From Erpobdella octoculata (lineage: Eukaryota > Annelida > Clitellata > Hirudinida > Erpobdellidae): a stretch of DNA of 64,000 bases. The notes under the pieces are model-generated. The model saw only the letters and a program-made list of their open reading frames with translations, was not told the DNA's origin and did not search any database. Where the stretch lies: NCBI GenBank assembly GCA_963978895.1, contig OZ022241.1, positions 3,109,496 through 3,173,495 of the forward strand. Reading direction: 5' to 3'. Positions 50,776-62,016 of this stretch are shown piece after piece. Position 1 is the first letter of the stretch. Every line of letters begins with the position of its first letter. The translations under genes were made by a program, and so were the position numbers.

Positions 50776-51118
50776 TTTTCAAGTGCCTCAGAGAGATGGT
50801 CCCACAGTATCTTGCCTCATCACTCCAACGCCTACATGACATGCCATGTCGAAAACGACTTCGATCCTCTTCGTCGTCGCTTCTCTTCGCTCCGGCTGGG
50901 CGTCTCAAGAGTGCTGGTGATAGGTCATTTGAGGCTGCTGGGCCAAGAATCTGGAACCAACTCCCACCAGACGTTACATCCACTTACACCACTGAAGACT
51001 TCAGAAAGGTCCTCAAATAACACCTGTTCGGTGGCCTTGGGGCTCATTAACATGGATTTACGCCACTTTAAATATTGTCTAACATTTATTCATTCATTCA
51101 TTCATTCATTTATTCATT
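50776..51118 (+). mobile_element. LINE 3' end with (ATTC)n tail
   Basis: The frame from 50796 encodes AAGPRIWNQLPPDVTSTYTT followed by EDFRKVLK and, after a stop, HLFGGLG. This is the conserved C-terminal tail of CR1/jockey-like reverse transcriptases. It is followed by ATTCATTCATTCATTC at 51087-51118, as expected of a 5'-truncated insertion. Confidence 0.8.
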
Positions 51119-51575
51119 ACAATAATAAACAACATAAGAACTACAGTACATATTTATGTTGTTTAGTCTTGGTTGGAGTTTAAATTTGGAAAAGGCTAAA
51201 GGCAATTCTGATAACATGGAGTTCTTGTTATATAAAAGTAATCTTGGGCTTCTAGATAAGCTATTATGAAAGAAATTGCAAAATTTAAATTCACGGATTA
51301 GTACTTTCGCAAAATCGGCCCCGCCGGTTAATCTGGCGACTTAGTGGTCTAGCTCATACAGGTACCAATAGAGTGGCTTATGTGCGAAATATATTAGGTA
51401 AACAAAAGTGATTTTACAAGATTTGTATAGTTCGCGTTTTAATTATTCTATATAATAAATGGATATATCAAAATACATTCAAATTATAGATCGTTGAGAC
51501 ATAGCTATGTTACGCAAAAATTATTTTACAAAAACTTAAAAACTTTGTGTCCACCTTGTAATTTAATCAAGCATT

Positions 51576-51800
51576 CAAGTTGAAGTTCGGGTTTTAATTT
51601 TTGAAAATTTCGGGTTCAGGTTCGGGTTTTAATTTTGTAAAAGTTTGGGTTCGGGTTTCAAATTTGTAATAGTTCGGGTTCGGGTTTCAATTTTTCAAAT
51701 TTTCGGGTTCGGGTATTTATTTGTCACATTTTCGGGTTCGGGTTCGGGTATAAAAAAACCGGGTAGTACCGAACTTCGGGTTCGGGTCGGGTACCCGTGA
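51576..51800. repeat. GGGTTCGGGT-type degenerate array
   Basis: TTCGGGTTCGGGTTTCAATT-like units recur about six times, ending next to the (AT)n run. Confidence 0.75.
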
Positions 51801-51805
51801 CATCC

Positions 51806-52023
<218 letters not shown>

Positions 52024-52059
52024 AAATCATTTATTAATCGCTTAAAACAAAACAAAATT

Positions 52060-52400
52060 TGGAGCGTGAAATTTAGAACTTCTATTATTTTTATAGTGTA
52101 AGCACCACTAAGAAAGGATTTTTAAAAATCTTGCTCCTGAGGTAATGATACAAGAGAACAAACTTTTTTTTTATAAAACAACGCATATCTCAAAAACCAA
52201 AAATGAGAAAGTTTTGAAATTTGGTCTCTAGATTATTCTTAAAAAATAAAAACATACGTGTTTTACCATTTTTGGAAAATTTGAGTTCCAAGACCTCAAA
52301 TCATTCAAATGTGGGGTGGAAAAATAGGATTATTTGTTTTTTATAACTGCTACTCAAAAACTGTAAGTGCTACAGATGTAGTGGATAGTTACTCTTTTAC
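52060..52400 (+). mobile_element. Fragment of the family II Helitron body
   Basis: It is the reverse complement of 40860-41090 and part of the neighbouring 155-bp unit. It shares CCTTTCTTAG, CTCAGGAGCA, CCCCACATTTGA and CTACTCAAAAACTG in inverted order. Confidence 0.7.
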
Positions 52401-52771
52401 TGCGACATCTGACGGTTTTTTTGAAGCACCCGTCATCACACCACTCAAACCTTAATATAAAATTGTTCAATCTGTCATTAAATCCTCAATTCTGGAATTT
52501 TTCTAGCTTTTCTGCACAAGCGCCCACAATTTTACTTAAAACGTTACCGTTATAATTACCTATATTTCTGCTGTGTACAAAACGACAAAATGATTTAATT
52601 AATGGACTGACATGACCTTGGCCTAAAAGAACAGATGACATAATAAATAATGTTTAAGGTCCAAAGTATAAAAGTAGCAACCGGTCCGAAGTGTCGTAGC
52701 TCAAAGAGTGACACCCTATAAAGTTGTTAAAATTGTCTAGATCGTTAGGTTGCTTTCTAGTTGTTACGAAC

Positions 52772-54073
52772 ATGGCGAAAAACATTATTAAAAAAATTAT
52801 TCTCTCTTCCGAAGCTCCTAAAGCCGTCGGACCGTACAGGTGGGCTGTATATTTATATTTTAATCACCAAACAAAAACCTATATTATTCGCGTTTCTGTT
52901 AATTTGAAACGCCAATTTCTTCTTATAAGTACGTTCAAGATTAAAAGTAAATTTGTTGTTCTATTATAAGTTTATATTCTATAATTTATAGTCAGGCTGT
53001 CGTCGTCGACCAGCATGTGTTTCTTTCCGGTCAAATTGGTTTGGATCCACTGACGAGTTCTATCGTGCCCGGCGGAATCGAAAACGAGACTGAACAGGTT
53101 TGTAAGACGTCTACATAAAAATTACCAACAGTTTTAGTTTCATGCATCTTTTTTAATCAAATTATTATGCAACTATTGACTGTCTCCCACAAAAAGGCCA
53201 TACTATCAATACTCAATACACAATTTATTAAGTGAGTTGTCTTTGTCATCTCCATAGTAAACATTCTGGCTCCTGGTTTTTTTGTTTTCTAATTTTTTAA
53301 ACTCTGTTTTAAATAAATTTAGACTATTTTTAACACGAAACACATGAGAGTATCTGAGACAAGAATGCTTGTCCGATTAAAGTTTATCATTTTCTTCTCT
53401 CAGGTGATATCTTAATAACTTTCATGCAGCAATTAAATTCACTGAGAAATTATTAAATCCACAGGTTCTCAAAAACATGGGAGCAGTCCTCACAGCTGCC
53501 GGAGTCACCTACGACAATGGTCAGCTATATGGAAATGCCTTCTTTTTCGTGTAAAACAAATTATATATTTTATTTTCAAATATACAACTACTTTCAGTCG
53601 TCAAGACCACCATCTTGCTGGCAGATATGAACGATTTTGGAGTAGTCAACAACATTTATCAGAAATGTGAGCCATACATTTCTAATTAACCTCAAGTTAA
53701 AAATATTTTTATAACAATAAACTTTCAAAAATGATTATTTCTCGTAGATTTTCCAACGAATCCACCAGCCAGATCAACCTTTGCAGTTAAAGATCTTCCA
53801 AAGGTTTGATCTTTCAACATTTTAAAATTTCAGCATTTTGAAACAAATTACGTTTAGCATATCTTTGATGAACACAACTGCTCTCTCGTAACTGAATATG
53901 GTAAATTCATTAAACTTGTAAATCAGAAGTCAAATGCACTTGCTGCTACTAAATCTTTTACTGCAAATAACTTAACACGTGTTTTACACCTGTTGCACAC
54001 GATGTTTATTTTTCAGGGTGCCAGAGTTGAAATCGAAGCGATCGCAGTTCTGGGTAAAGTGCAATCTGCATAG
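52772..54073 (+). CDS. RIDA: RidA, 2-iminobutanoate/2-iminopropanoate deaminase (UK114/HRSP12)
   Basis: The six exons (52772-52839, 52992-53097, 53465-53519, 53598-53666, 53748-53803, 54017-54073) join to 411 nt, encoding 136 residues, against 137 in the human protein. RidA hydrolyses reactive enamine/imine intermediates released by PLP enzymes. It forms trimers in the cytosol, mitochondria or peroxisomes. Seen here are AVGPYS at the start of the fold, VFLSGQIGLDP, the helix VLKNMGAVLTAAG, and NPPARSTFAV with the active-site Arg. The C-terminal GARVEIEAIAV strand is also present. AATAAA is at 54147-54152. The gene converges on RPRD1, whose own signal lies only about 20 bp further on the opposite strand. 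Confidence 0.95.
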
Positions 54074-54289
54074 TTTGAAAAAGTATCAAAAGGACAGCTT
54101 CTCCTGACATTTATTATTATTATTATTATACATTTACTACGGTTCAAATAAAACTGCCAAAAAAACAGCTTTATTTCATTAGTTTTATAATTGAAAAATA
54201 GGAAAAAAGTAACATTCAACAATTCGTGAGACAAATTCAAAATTAACATCAACGCAGACATTATAGTAAAACAATCCGAAAGCCTCGAA

Positions 54290-55345
54290 TCACATTTTAT
54301 CGGAACTAAAAAGATCTCCAGCAGAAGGCAGAGGAGCCAGACCACCAGTAACTGTGGGTAGAAGGGTGAAATCCGGCAGGCTTTGAACGTGCGACTTGAG
54401 TTCTTTGTGCATGGAGTCAACTTTCTCGAGACGTTTCTTGTACTCGGCGAGTTTCTGTTCTGAGTCATTGAGAGCTTCTTTTTGATAGATGATGTAGTTG
54501 TGAAGCATCTTCGCCACCCTCTTTCGCTCGGTGAGTTCTTCGGCAAGGCGAGAATTGTAGTCGGACAGCAGTGTGCAAGCCTCGTCTACCGTGTTCATCA
54601 GGGTGTCGGCCTCTGCCGTGTCTGAAAGTTTCTCGAGCAACGAAACATCAGAAACTGCGGGTGGAAGTGCAGCAATCCTCTCTCTGACAGCAATGTCACT
54701 AGAGGCAGAAGTTTCCAAGTCCGAAAGAGCTTTGATTAGTTCATCGGCAGTTGGTGGTTCTCCAGGACCGTCTTGCATTTCGAGTTCGATTTCCTCTCTC
54801 AGAGACATTTCTACTTTTTTCTTTTTCTTCGGTGGTTCAGTTTTTTTCGAAACTTCCTCTGGTGGCGTCCTCTTTATCGGCGGCTGAATCTCTGGCGTCG
54901 GCTTCGACTCTTGCGGTTTCGGCTTACTACGCTCTAGGATGACGGGCTCTTCGCTGGTCATGTGTTTTTTTATCGATGCAACGAAATCGCTATCAAAAAC
55001 ATTTCTTTCTACCCAGATGTTCAAAACTCTTTCAAGTGAACCTTTAGACTTTTCGTCCAAATTTTTGTAAGCATCTCTGCATGCATCTGCCAACACTGAC
55101 TTGTAGTCGCGAGAGAATTCCGGCCCTTTGCGCTTGCTATTTTGAATTATGTCGTTAGCCAAGTAAATTAATGTCAGCTTTTTGGTCCCTTTCGCTTTTC
55201 TCAGTTCTCGCATCCATGTGTCAATGATTAACTTGGAATGCTTTCTGTGATGGATCAGCCAAAGTGACAAAGTTTGTATACTCTGCTGAGAATTGTTTAA
55301 TTCCTCGAGTTTTTTACTAAGGCTATGCTCCGAAAACGAAGACAT
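54290..55345 (-). CDS. RPRD1: RPRD1 (CREPT/p15RS-type) CTD-interacting protein, intronless
   Basis: This is a single open frame of 351 residues. RPRD1 proteins bind the RNA polymerase II C-terminal domain through a CID and recruit the Ser5 phosphatase RPAP2, acting in transcription termination. Residues 1-130 are the CID (LSLWLIHHRKHS, LTLIYLANDIIQNSKRKG, LERVLNIWVERNVFD). A Pro/Lys-rich linker with the likely nuclear signal PPKKKKKVE lies at 171-179. Residues about 180-325 are the helical CREPT coiled coil (MSLREEIELEMQDG, LTERKRVAKMLHNYI). I chose the ATG at 55345 because MSSFSE starts the CID, as it does in relatives. The vertebrate genes have several introns, so this copy has lost its introns or is a retrocopy. 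Minus-strand AATAAA is at 54170-54175. Confidence 0.94.
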   Translation of the reverse strand: MSSFSEHSLSKKLEELNNSQQSIQTLSLWLIHHRKHSKLIIDTWMRELRKAKGTKKLTLIYLANDIIQNSKRKGPEFSRDYKSVLADACRDAYKNLDEKSKGSLERVLNIWVERNVFDSDFVASIKKHMTSEEPVILERSKPKPQESKPTPEIQPPIKRTPPEEVSKKTEPPKKKKKVEMSLREEIELEMQDGPGEPPTADELIKALSDLETSASSDIAVRERIAALPPAVSDVSLLEKLSDTAEADTLMNTVDEACTLLSDYNSRLAEELTERKRVAKMLHNYIIYQKEALNDSEQKLAEYKKRLEKVDSMHKELKSHVQSLPDFTLLPTVTGGLAPLPSAGDLFSSDKM

Positions 55346-58300
55346 AATTTTTTTTTTGAGAAATGCAAAAGTTTGTATTGTCAATCCATTTACCTTTGCA
55401 AGACTATGCAACAAATAATTATTAAAGCCGTAAATAAGAAAACAAGCGATAGATTACCAAAGATAAAACAGAAAACTGATATTTTAATATATTAAAATTA
55501 ACTATTATTCCTGTTTTAACTGATCTATTTAATATTAACTTTAAGCATAAAAATAAATCAATTAAATATTTTTAAAACTTGCTTTTACAAATAGCCTAGG
55601 TGAAATTGCGACACATTTTTTTGCAAGTTACGGAGTAAGTGTTTCTTCTTCATTTAGAAACCGTAGCATAGAAATATTCACTTTAGCAGCGCATTATTAT
55701 TGTATGAAAAGCCAAAATCAAAAACAACTTCTTGTATTTATATGAGAAATACAAACTAATATAAGCCAAAAACCATATCAAAAAGCATTTTTTCAAACTT
55801 TTGTACTGTTATACTTAATATTTAAATAACAGTTTTGAGTAACCATAGGTTAGCTATGATAACACATTTATCTTATCGTATAAATTTATAGGAACTGGCA
55901 AACTTTAATTAGAAACTTATTATAACTTAAAACTTTTAAAAATTGTAATTGTGCGGCTCAATTAAATTATATTTTCTCTTTCTGGTTTCACATGTTTTTT
56001 CCATCCTTGCATGGGTGGACTATATGCTCAGTATAGCAATTTTTGCTGGACATATAGAAGAGCCTATACTTTGCAAAGTCTCCAACCATGTAAATGACTT
56101 ACTATCAGTAGTGCAATTAATTAAATAGAATACTGAGAGCACAAATACATAGGCAAAAAATTATGTCATATCGGTCAATTTTGAAAAATATATTATACAT
56201 CAATTTCCGTTTACCTCCTGTAACAATCAATTAAAAATATCAAATATAATAAAATCCACCAGTTATTTTTTCAGACCATGTATAATAATTTACAAGTGTC
56301 CACAAGATTTGGAATTTGAACCATGAACTGAAAAATTTATAGGTTCTTTTCCTTCTTTCTTACCTTCTCCACGCTGAAAAGCAGACGAGACAAAAGAGAG
56401 CATCAACAAATCAAATAAAATACGTAGCTGCATTTATTTAAATGACACATTTAACAAATATCCAAGCTATAGAACAAAAAAGAAATATCCATAAAAAATA
56501 TATTCTTATTGATATTATTGTGTCTTTATTAAAAATTTTATTCCAATAAAATTCATTCTTGGTCTCTTTAGAAGACAAAAAAAAACTACACATATGATTA
56601 TAAGGCAAGCTACATCATCTGCGACAGGGATCAATTTTTGTCAAAGAGTCAGAATAACCTGTCAACGCGACACGAAAAAAACATGTTCCGGCCCAACGAC
56701 CAATCAAATTCGCTGCAAAAATATTTACTGAAAAAGAGCCCTAGCATTTCTATATAGTAACAGAAATCAGATAATAACAATCTGAGATAAAAAAAAAATA
56801 TGTGCCCTGTTATTGAATAATCACCAACTACGAAAAAGTTAAGGCATGCACGAGAGAAACAGCGGATGCCGACACGGTGGTAAGTTTCTAAAAATAGATA
56901 TTCGGCAGCAGCCCTACCTGCAGCTGCTCAGGACACTTGTGTTAGAAGATTGCGGAGCGACGAAATATATTAAGCCAAGCTACGAGTTGAAGAATAAAAG
57001 AAGAAGAAAAAACATTTTTTTCATTTTTTTTACAGCGAATAAACTAAAGAAGTAAAAGAAGAAGAATAATAAATAACTGAAACGCATTTTTAAAGCAAAC
57101 ACTCAAACGGAGCACTGAACGAAAAACAAAGCAAGCCGGAAATCGAGAGAAAAAAAATGAAAAAACTTTAAGACACTGCAGAGAACGAAATTTACCGATC
57201 CGAGAGCAAAAGTGCTTTTAAGAGATAGACCGATGATAATAATAATAATAATAATAAGAATAAATAATAATAATAATAACAATAAAACTCGAAGCAGAAA
57301 AATTGAAAAGAAAAAAGTAATGAAAGTAAAATGAAATTAGCATAAATTTTTTTATAGAATTCAGAAACAATGGTTGTTTATACTACATATATAAATACAT
57401 TTTAATATATAAAGTAATTTTTCTTTATTATCTATAATTATTATTCAAACACTTTTAAAAACCATAAAATTTAAAAGTAAAAAAAAATTAATGGTCCAAA
57501 ATAAATAACAAAATAATCAACCACTGAAAAGTAAAACGATCGTCACTGAAGGCAACCTGATGATAATTGGCACACAGATGCTATCATCGAGGCGATCTAT
57601 CTACAATTTGAAGCTTAAATAGATGTGATTCCCAACGTATTCAACCCAGATTGACGACAAATCATCATATTCGTTAGCATCATAATCATCATCATCAAAA
57701 CGCAACTCAAACGGTTTACGGCAGAAATTACTTTAAATAATAATATGATAAATATACCAGAAATAACAGTAATAAATTTCTCAGGAGTATTATAAAAAAA
57801 TTGTAAATGCTTAATATTATCTTATAGAGGTCAAATGAATGGACATGATTTTTAAATATCGAAAGATATCAAAAATACACATGAGAAACTCGCAGAATTT
57901 TATTATTTTATACAGATATATATTGGAAAGCAAATAGAAGAGACGCAAGCACACGCAGAACGAGACAGCAATGATAACACATGCATATTATTGTATTTAT
58001 TAAAGCGCATAATCGATTTCACGTAAGGAAAACAATGCTGAGCAGCTCATGCACATTATTTACACACTAGACAGAAAGAGAGAGAAAGAGACAGACAGAA
58101 ACAAAGAGATACATACAAAAGCATACAGACACAGACACAGATTATGGGTACTACTGCACAGATAGTTCAAAAATTTTCGCTGAAGAATTTTCATAACAAT
58201 GAAAGAATGGAAGGATGGATCGAGAGATGGCCGAAGGAGAGGAAAAAGAAAGAAGAAACCTTTTCATTTATTTCGCTGCAGTCTAGGGAGTTGTTGTTGT

Positions 58301-58352
58301 TCCGCAGATACTTAAATCTCATCCCAGCGTAAAATCAAAATGGCAGAAAATA
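55346..58352. other. Interval between RPRD1 and the PHACTR stop codon
   Basis: AT-rich, with short (AAT)n runs near 57237-57285. The right part is probably 3' UTR of PHACTR. I see no other gene or clear element. Confidence 0.5.
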
Positions 58353-61300
58353 TCAAGGCTGGTGGAATCTGTAAAAACAAAATAATAAGCAAACCTTTAT
58401 AATTGCATTTACAATTACATTTCAAAAGGACAAATAAATGAATAAGTGGATAAATAAATATATTTTTAAGAAATGACACACACTAACAATTTTACAAATG
58501 TATTTATTTCATTAGACTCCACTCAATGAACAACAAGTCAGTAGTAACTATAAAATAAGAAAAATAATAACAGCTAAAATAATAATATAAACAAGTAAAG
58601 ATAAAAAAAAATTAAAAAAAAAGCTTTCATTTTGCCTCTTTATCTGAGTCAATGAATTGAATCTTAAACAACCGTTACGCTCAATCTTGAACTTTTTATT
58701 TAATTTAAAGAAACAGAGAGACGAGTGAAGTTAAATGAAAGCATTTAAAAAACAAACAAACCAAAAATAACAAATAAATAATAACACATATGAAAAACAA
58801 AAGACCTCGTATACTGCTTGCTCATCTCGTGTACTTGCATTTCCTGGCTTTTGAATTCATTCAATTCCTTCCTGATGGCAGCCTGCGATGGACGAAAACA
58901 GGAAATAATTTTTATTTTTTAAACGCACAAATTGTAAGTCACTTTGAGTTATTTTTGCCGTATAACATCGGCATGCCATCCATTTAAATTCGATAAGAAA
59001 ATAATAATGATTTTATTGAATGAAATAATCGCTATCCATCCCTTTAAATCATTCGTTCGATGTGATTGATTGATTTAATATAAAATGTTGACAAATTTTT
59101 GTAAAAAAAGATTTAAAATATGTGCAGCTTAATATCTTCAAATTTTTCTTGATTTTAATATGATGTAAACCTTTAAAGAAACATTTAATATACAGATGTA
59201 ATGCAACATATGTGAACTAATAGTCAGATCTAATACAACATATGTAAATATATACACTATGCAGGCAAATATAACACAACATATGTACAGATACAATGCA
59301 CTATACAGAACAGGCTGACACAACACACTATAGGGGCATATACAATAAATGTAATTAATATGACACTAAAAAAAACTTCAATAAATGTCAAAATTGAAAG
59401 TAACAACACCTTAACAACAAGACATCTAAATTACAAAAACAAAAACAAGTAGGAACAAGCAGACAAAACCAAATCTTACATTCACTTGTCCTCAATGCAA
59501 CAATAAACAAACAAACAAACACAAAAGAGAGATAGAGATGCCACACAGAATCGTCTGCAGACCAATTGGAACGGAAACTCTTAAGCATTCAAGACCCACC
59601 TTATCCCTGGGAGTGAGCCTCATCCACGGCTTGTCGGCCTTCCTGTCGTACTCGTCGACGTCCGTCACCTCGACGTAGTCGTTGAACTTTATGATTCGCC
59701 TTTCCTTCAACTCTCCGACGGTCGGTCGAAAACTCAACTGTCAGAAGAAGAAGAAGATGTAAAATGCGATTATTTAAGAATATTTCTTAATTCATTTGTT
59801 ACCAGAATATGTTACCATAATAGTGACTACTGACCTTTCTAACTAGAGTCTTTTTTATTTCTTCTTTGTCTTTTTGAATCTGTTCCGGTGTTTGTCCTGT
59901 AAATAAACGTTTTGTTTATTCGGAAATAACACTCGAGGAGACACCAAACAAACTCACAAATATTCTATATATTCGTTGATTTATTAACATAATAAAAATC
60001 TGATTATTTTTTATTAATAATTAAATAAGTTGAAACAAACATTTTCAACGAATTTAAATGATTATTGAATTCAAACTGTCTTGTAAAAGAATCTTCTTAA
60101 ATGCAACTCAAAATAATAATGATACTAGAAGTAATAATGTGATGAAGATATGAGGTTAATATTTAGAAACAAATTAAATAAAATGTTGATATCAAGATGT
60201 ATTCGATCCATCAGAAATTTGATGGTTTCCTCTCCTTTTTTGATCATTTTCAAATGAAAAAAAAAACCATCCATCATTTGACTACCAAAAAAAACCGAAA
60301 ATAAATAAAAACAACTCCTCAAGATCTTGTGGATTCATCTTTTTAAACAAAATTTTATAAAATATGAAATATAACCAGAACTTCAAACCATTATAACGAT
60401 TAAAAATAATGATTATTATTACTGTTAACGAAAATATCTCAAACAGCTTACTGAGAAGAATGTGTTTCTCTTCCAATTCCTGTGCAGTAGGTCTCTGACT
60501 GAGGCGTCTGAATTTCAAAGAAAGAAGTTACAGCTTTAGAATATTGTATTTTATTTATAAAAATATATTTGAGGTGAGTTAAAATAAAATAACAAGAAAC
60601 TAAATAAATTAAAATAGATTAATAATCAAGTTATTATTAACACAAAGTTATTTGTAACATAAAACCATGAAATATAAAGAATAAATATGATTATAAAATA
60701 ACGAAAAGTATAGACTGAAAAATACCTTTATGAAATTATAAATTAACAAATATGCTATAATAGAGAACAGAATAAATGGTAATAGTATTGAGAAAAATTA
60801 GAATTAAAAAATAACATGAGACTAATGTGGAATAAAAACTCATCAACAGCATCGGAAATGATCACAGATCACAAACTACCCAATAACAAAAAAACAGTAT
60901 TTGAAATAAACTACATACATCACTATCATTATAAATCTATGCAGCAGCTAATAATTATTAATGACGTATAATATTAATATTATTATTATTATAATAATCA
61001 ATAACAATGATAATTTCTATATAAATAAGTATGCTTAAACACTTGCAACCAATACTGAACCCGTTATATGGTTAGTAACAACAAAATTGGGATAAAGTTG
61101 AATAGAACTGAAACAACACTCTGGAACAGCGATGATGCTTTTCGCACTTGTAATACACGAAATACACCCAACATGTGACAAGTGATGAAATACGGATAAA
61201 CAAACAAAGCAACAAAATATACATAAAAACCAGCTCCGAATAAGAACCGACATTCGCATGCTTTCTTTATAAGCTCATTTCAGAAGTACACACAAAACGG

Positions 61301-61977
61301 GCTCAATCTTGCTCGACACACAAGCACACACACACACACACACATACATATACATATAAATCAGCTGTTCTAAGACACTTGAAACATCCTAGCACAACAA
61401 CTAGAATTCGGGCAAGCAACTTCAAAACAACCCTTTATTCATCATAGCATTATTCGTTCGAATATTTCAATGTTTATATATAACTCAAAATCATTTATCT
61501 ATTGAGAATATTTTCTGATAACATCTATATTACAATTTATCAATTCATGATAACATCCACTTTACAATTCACCTTTTCATGATAACAATTCATCATCATT
61601 TCATGATAACATCAACATTACAATTCATCATTTCATGATAATATCTACATTACAATTAACTATTTCATGATAACATCTAAATTACAATTCACCTTTTCAT
61701 GATAACATCTACATTACCATTCACAATTTCATAACATCTACATTACAATTCATCATTTAATGATAACATCTACGGTACAATTCATCTTTTCATGATAACA
61801 TCGACAATACAATTCACCATTTAATGATAACATCTACAATACAATTCACCATTTAATGATAACATCTACATTACAATTTATTGTAACGGATCAACATCAG
61901 TCTTACCAACACAATCCACTCAAACAGCCAAAGACTAAATTTTAAAAGAGCCCAGCTAACGTCACCAGTACAACTCC

Positions 61978-62016
<39 letters not shown>

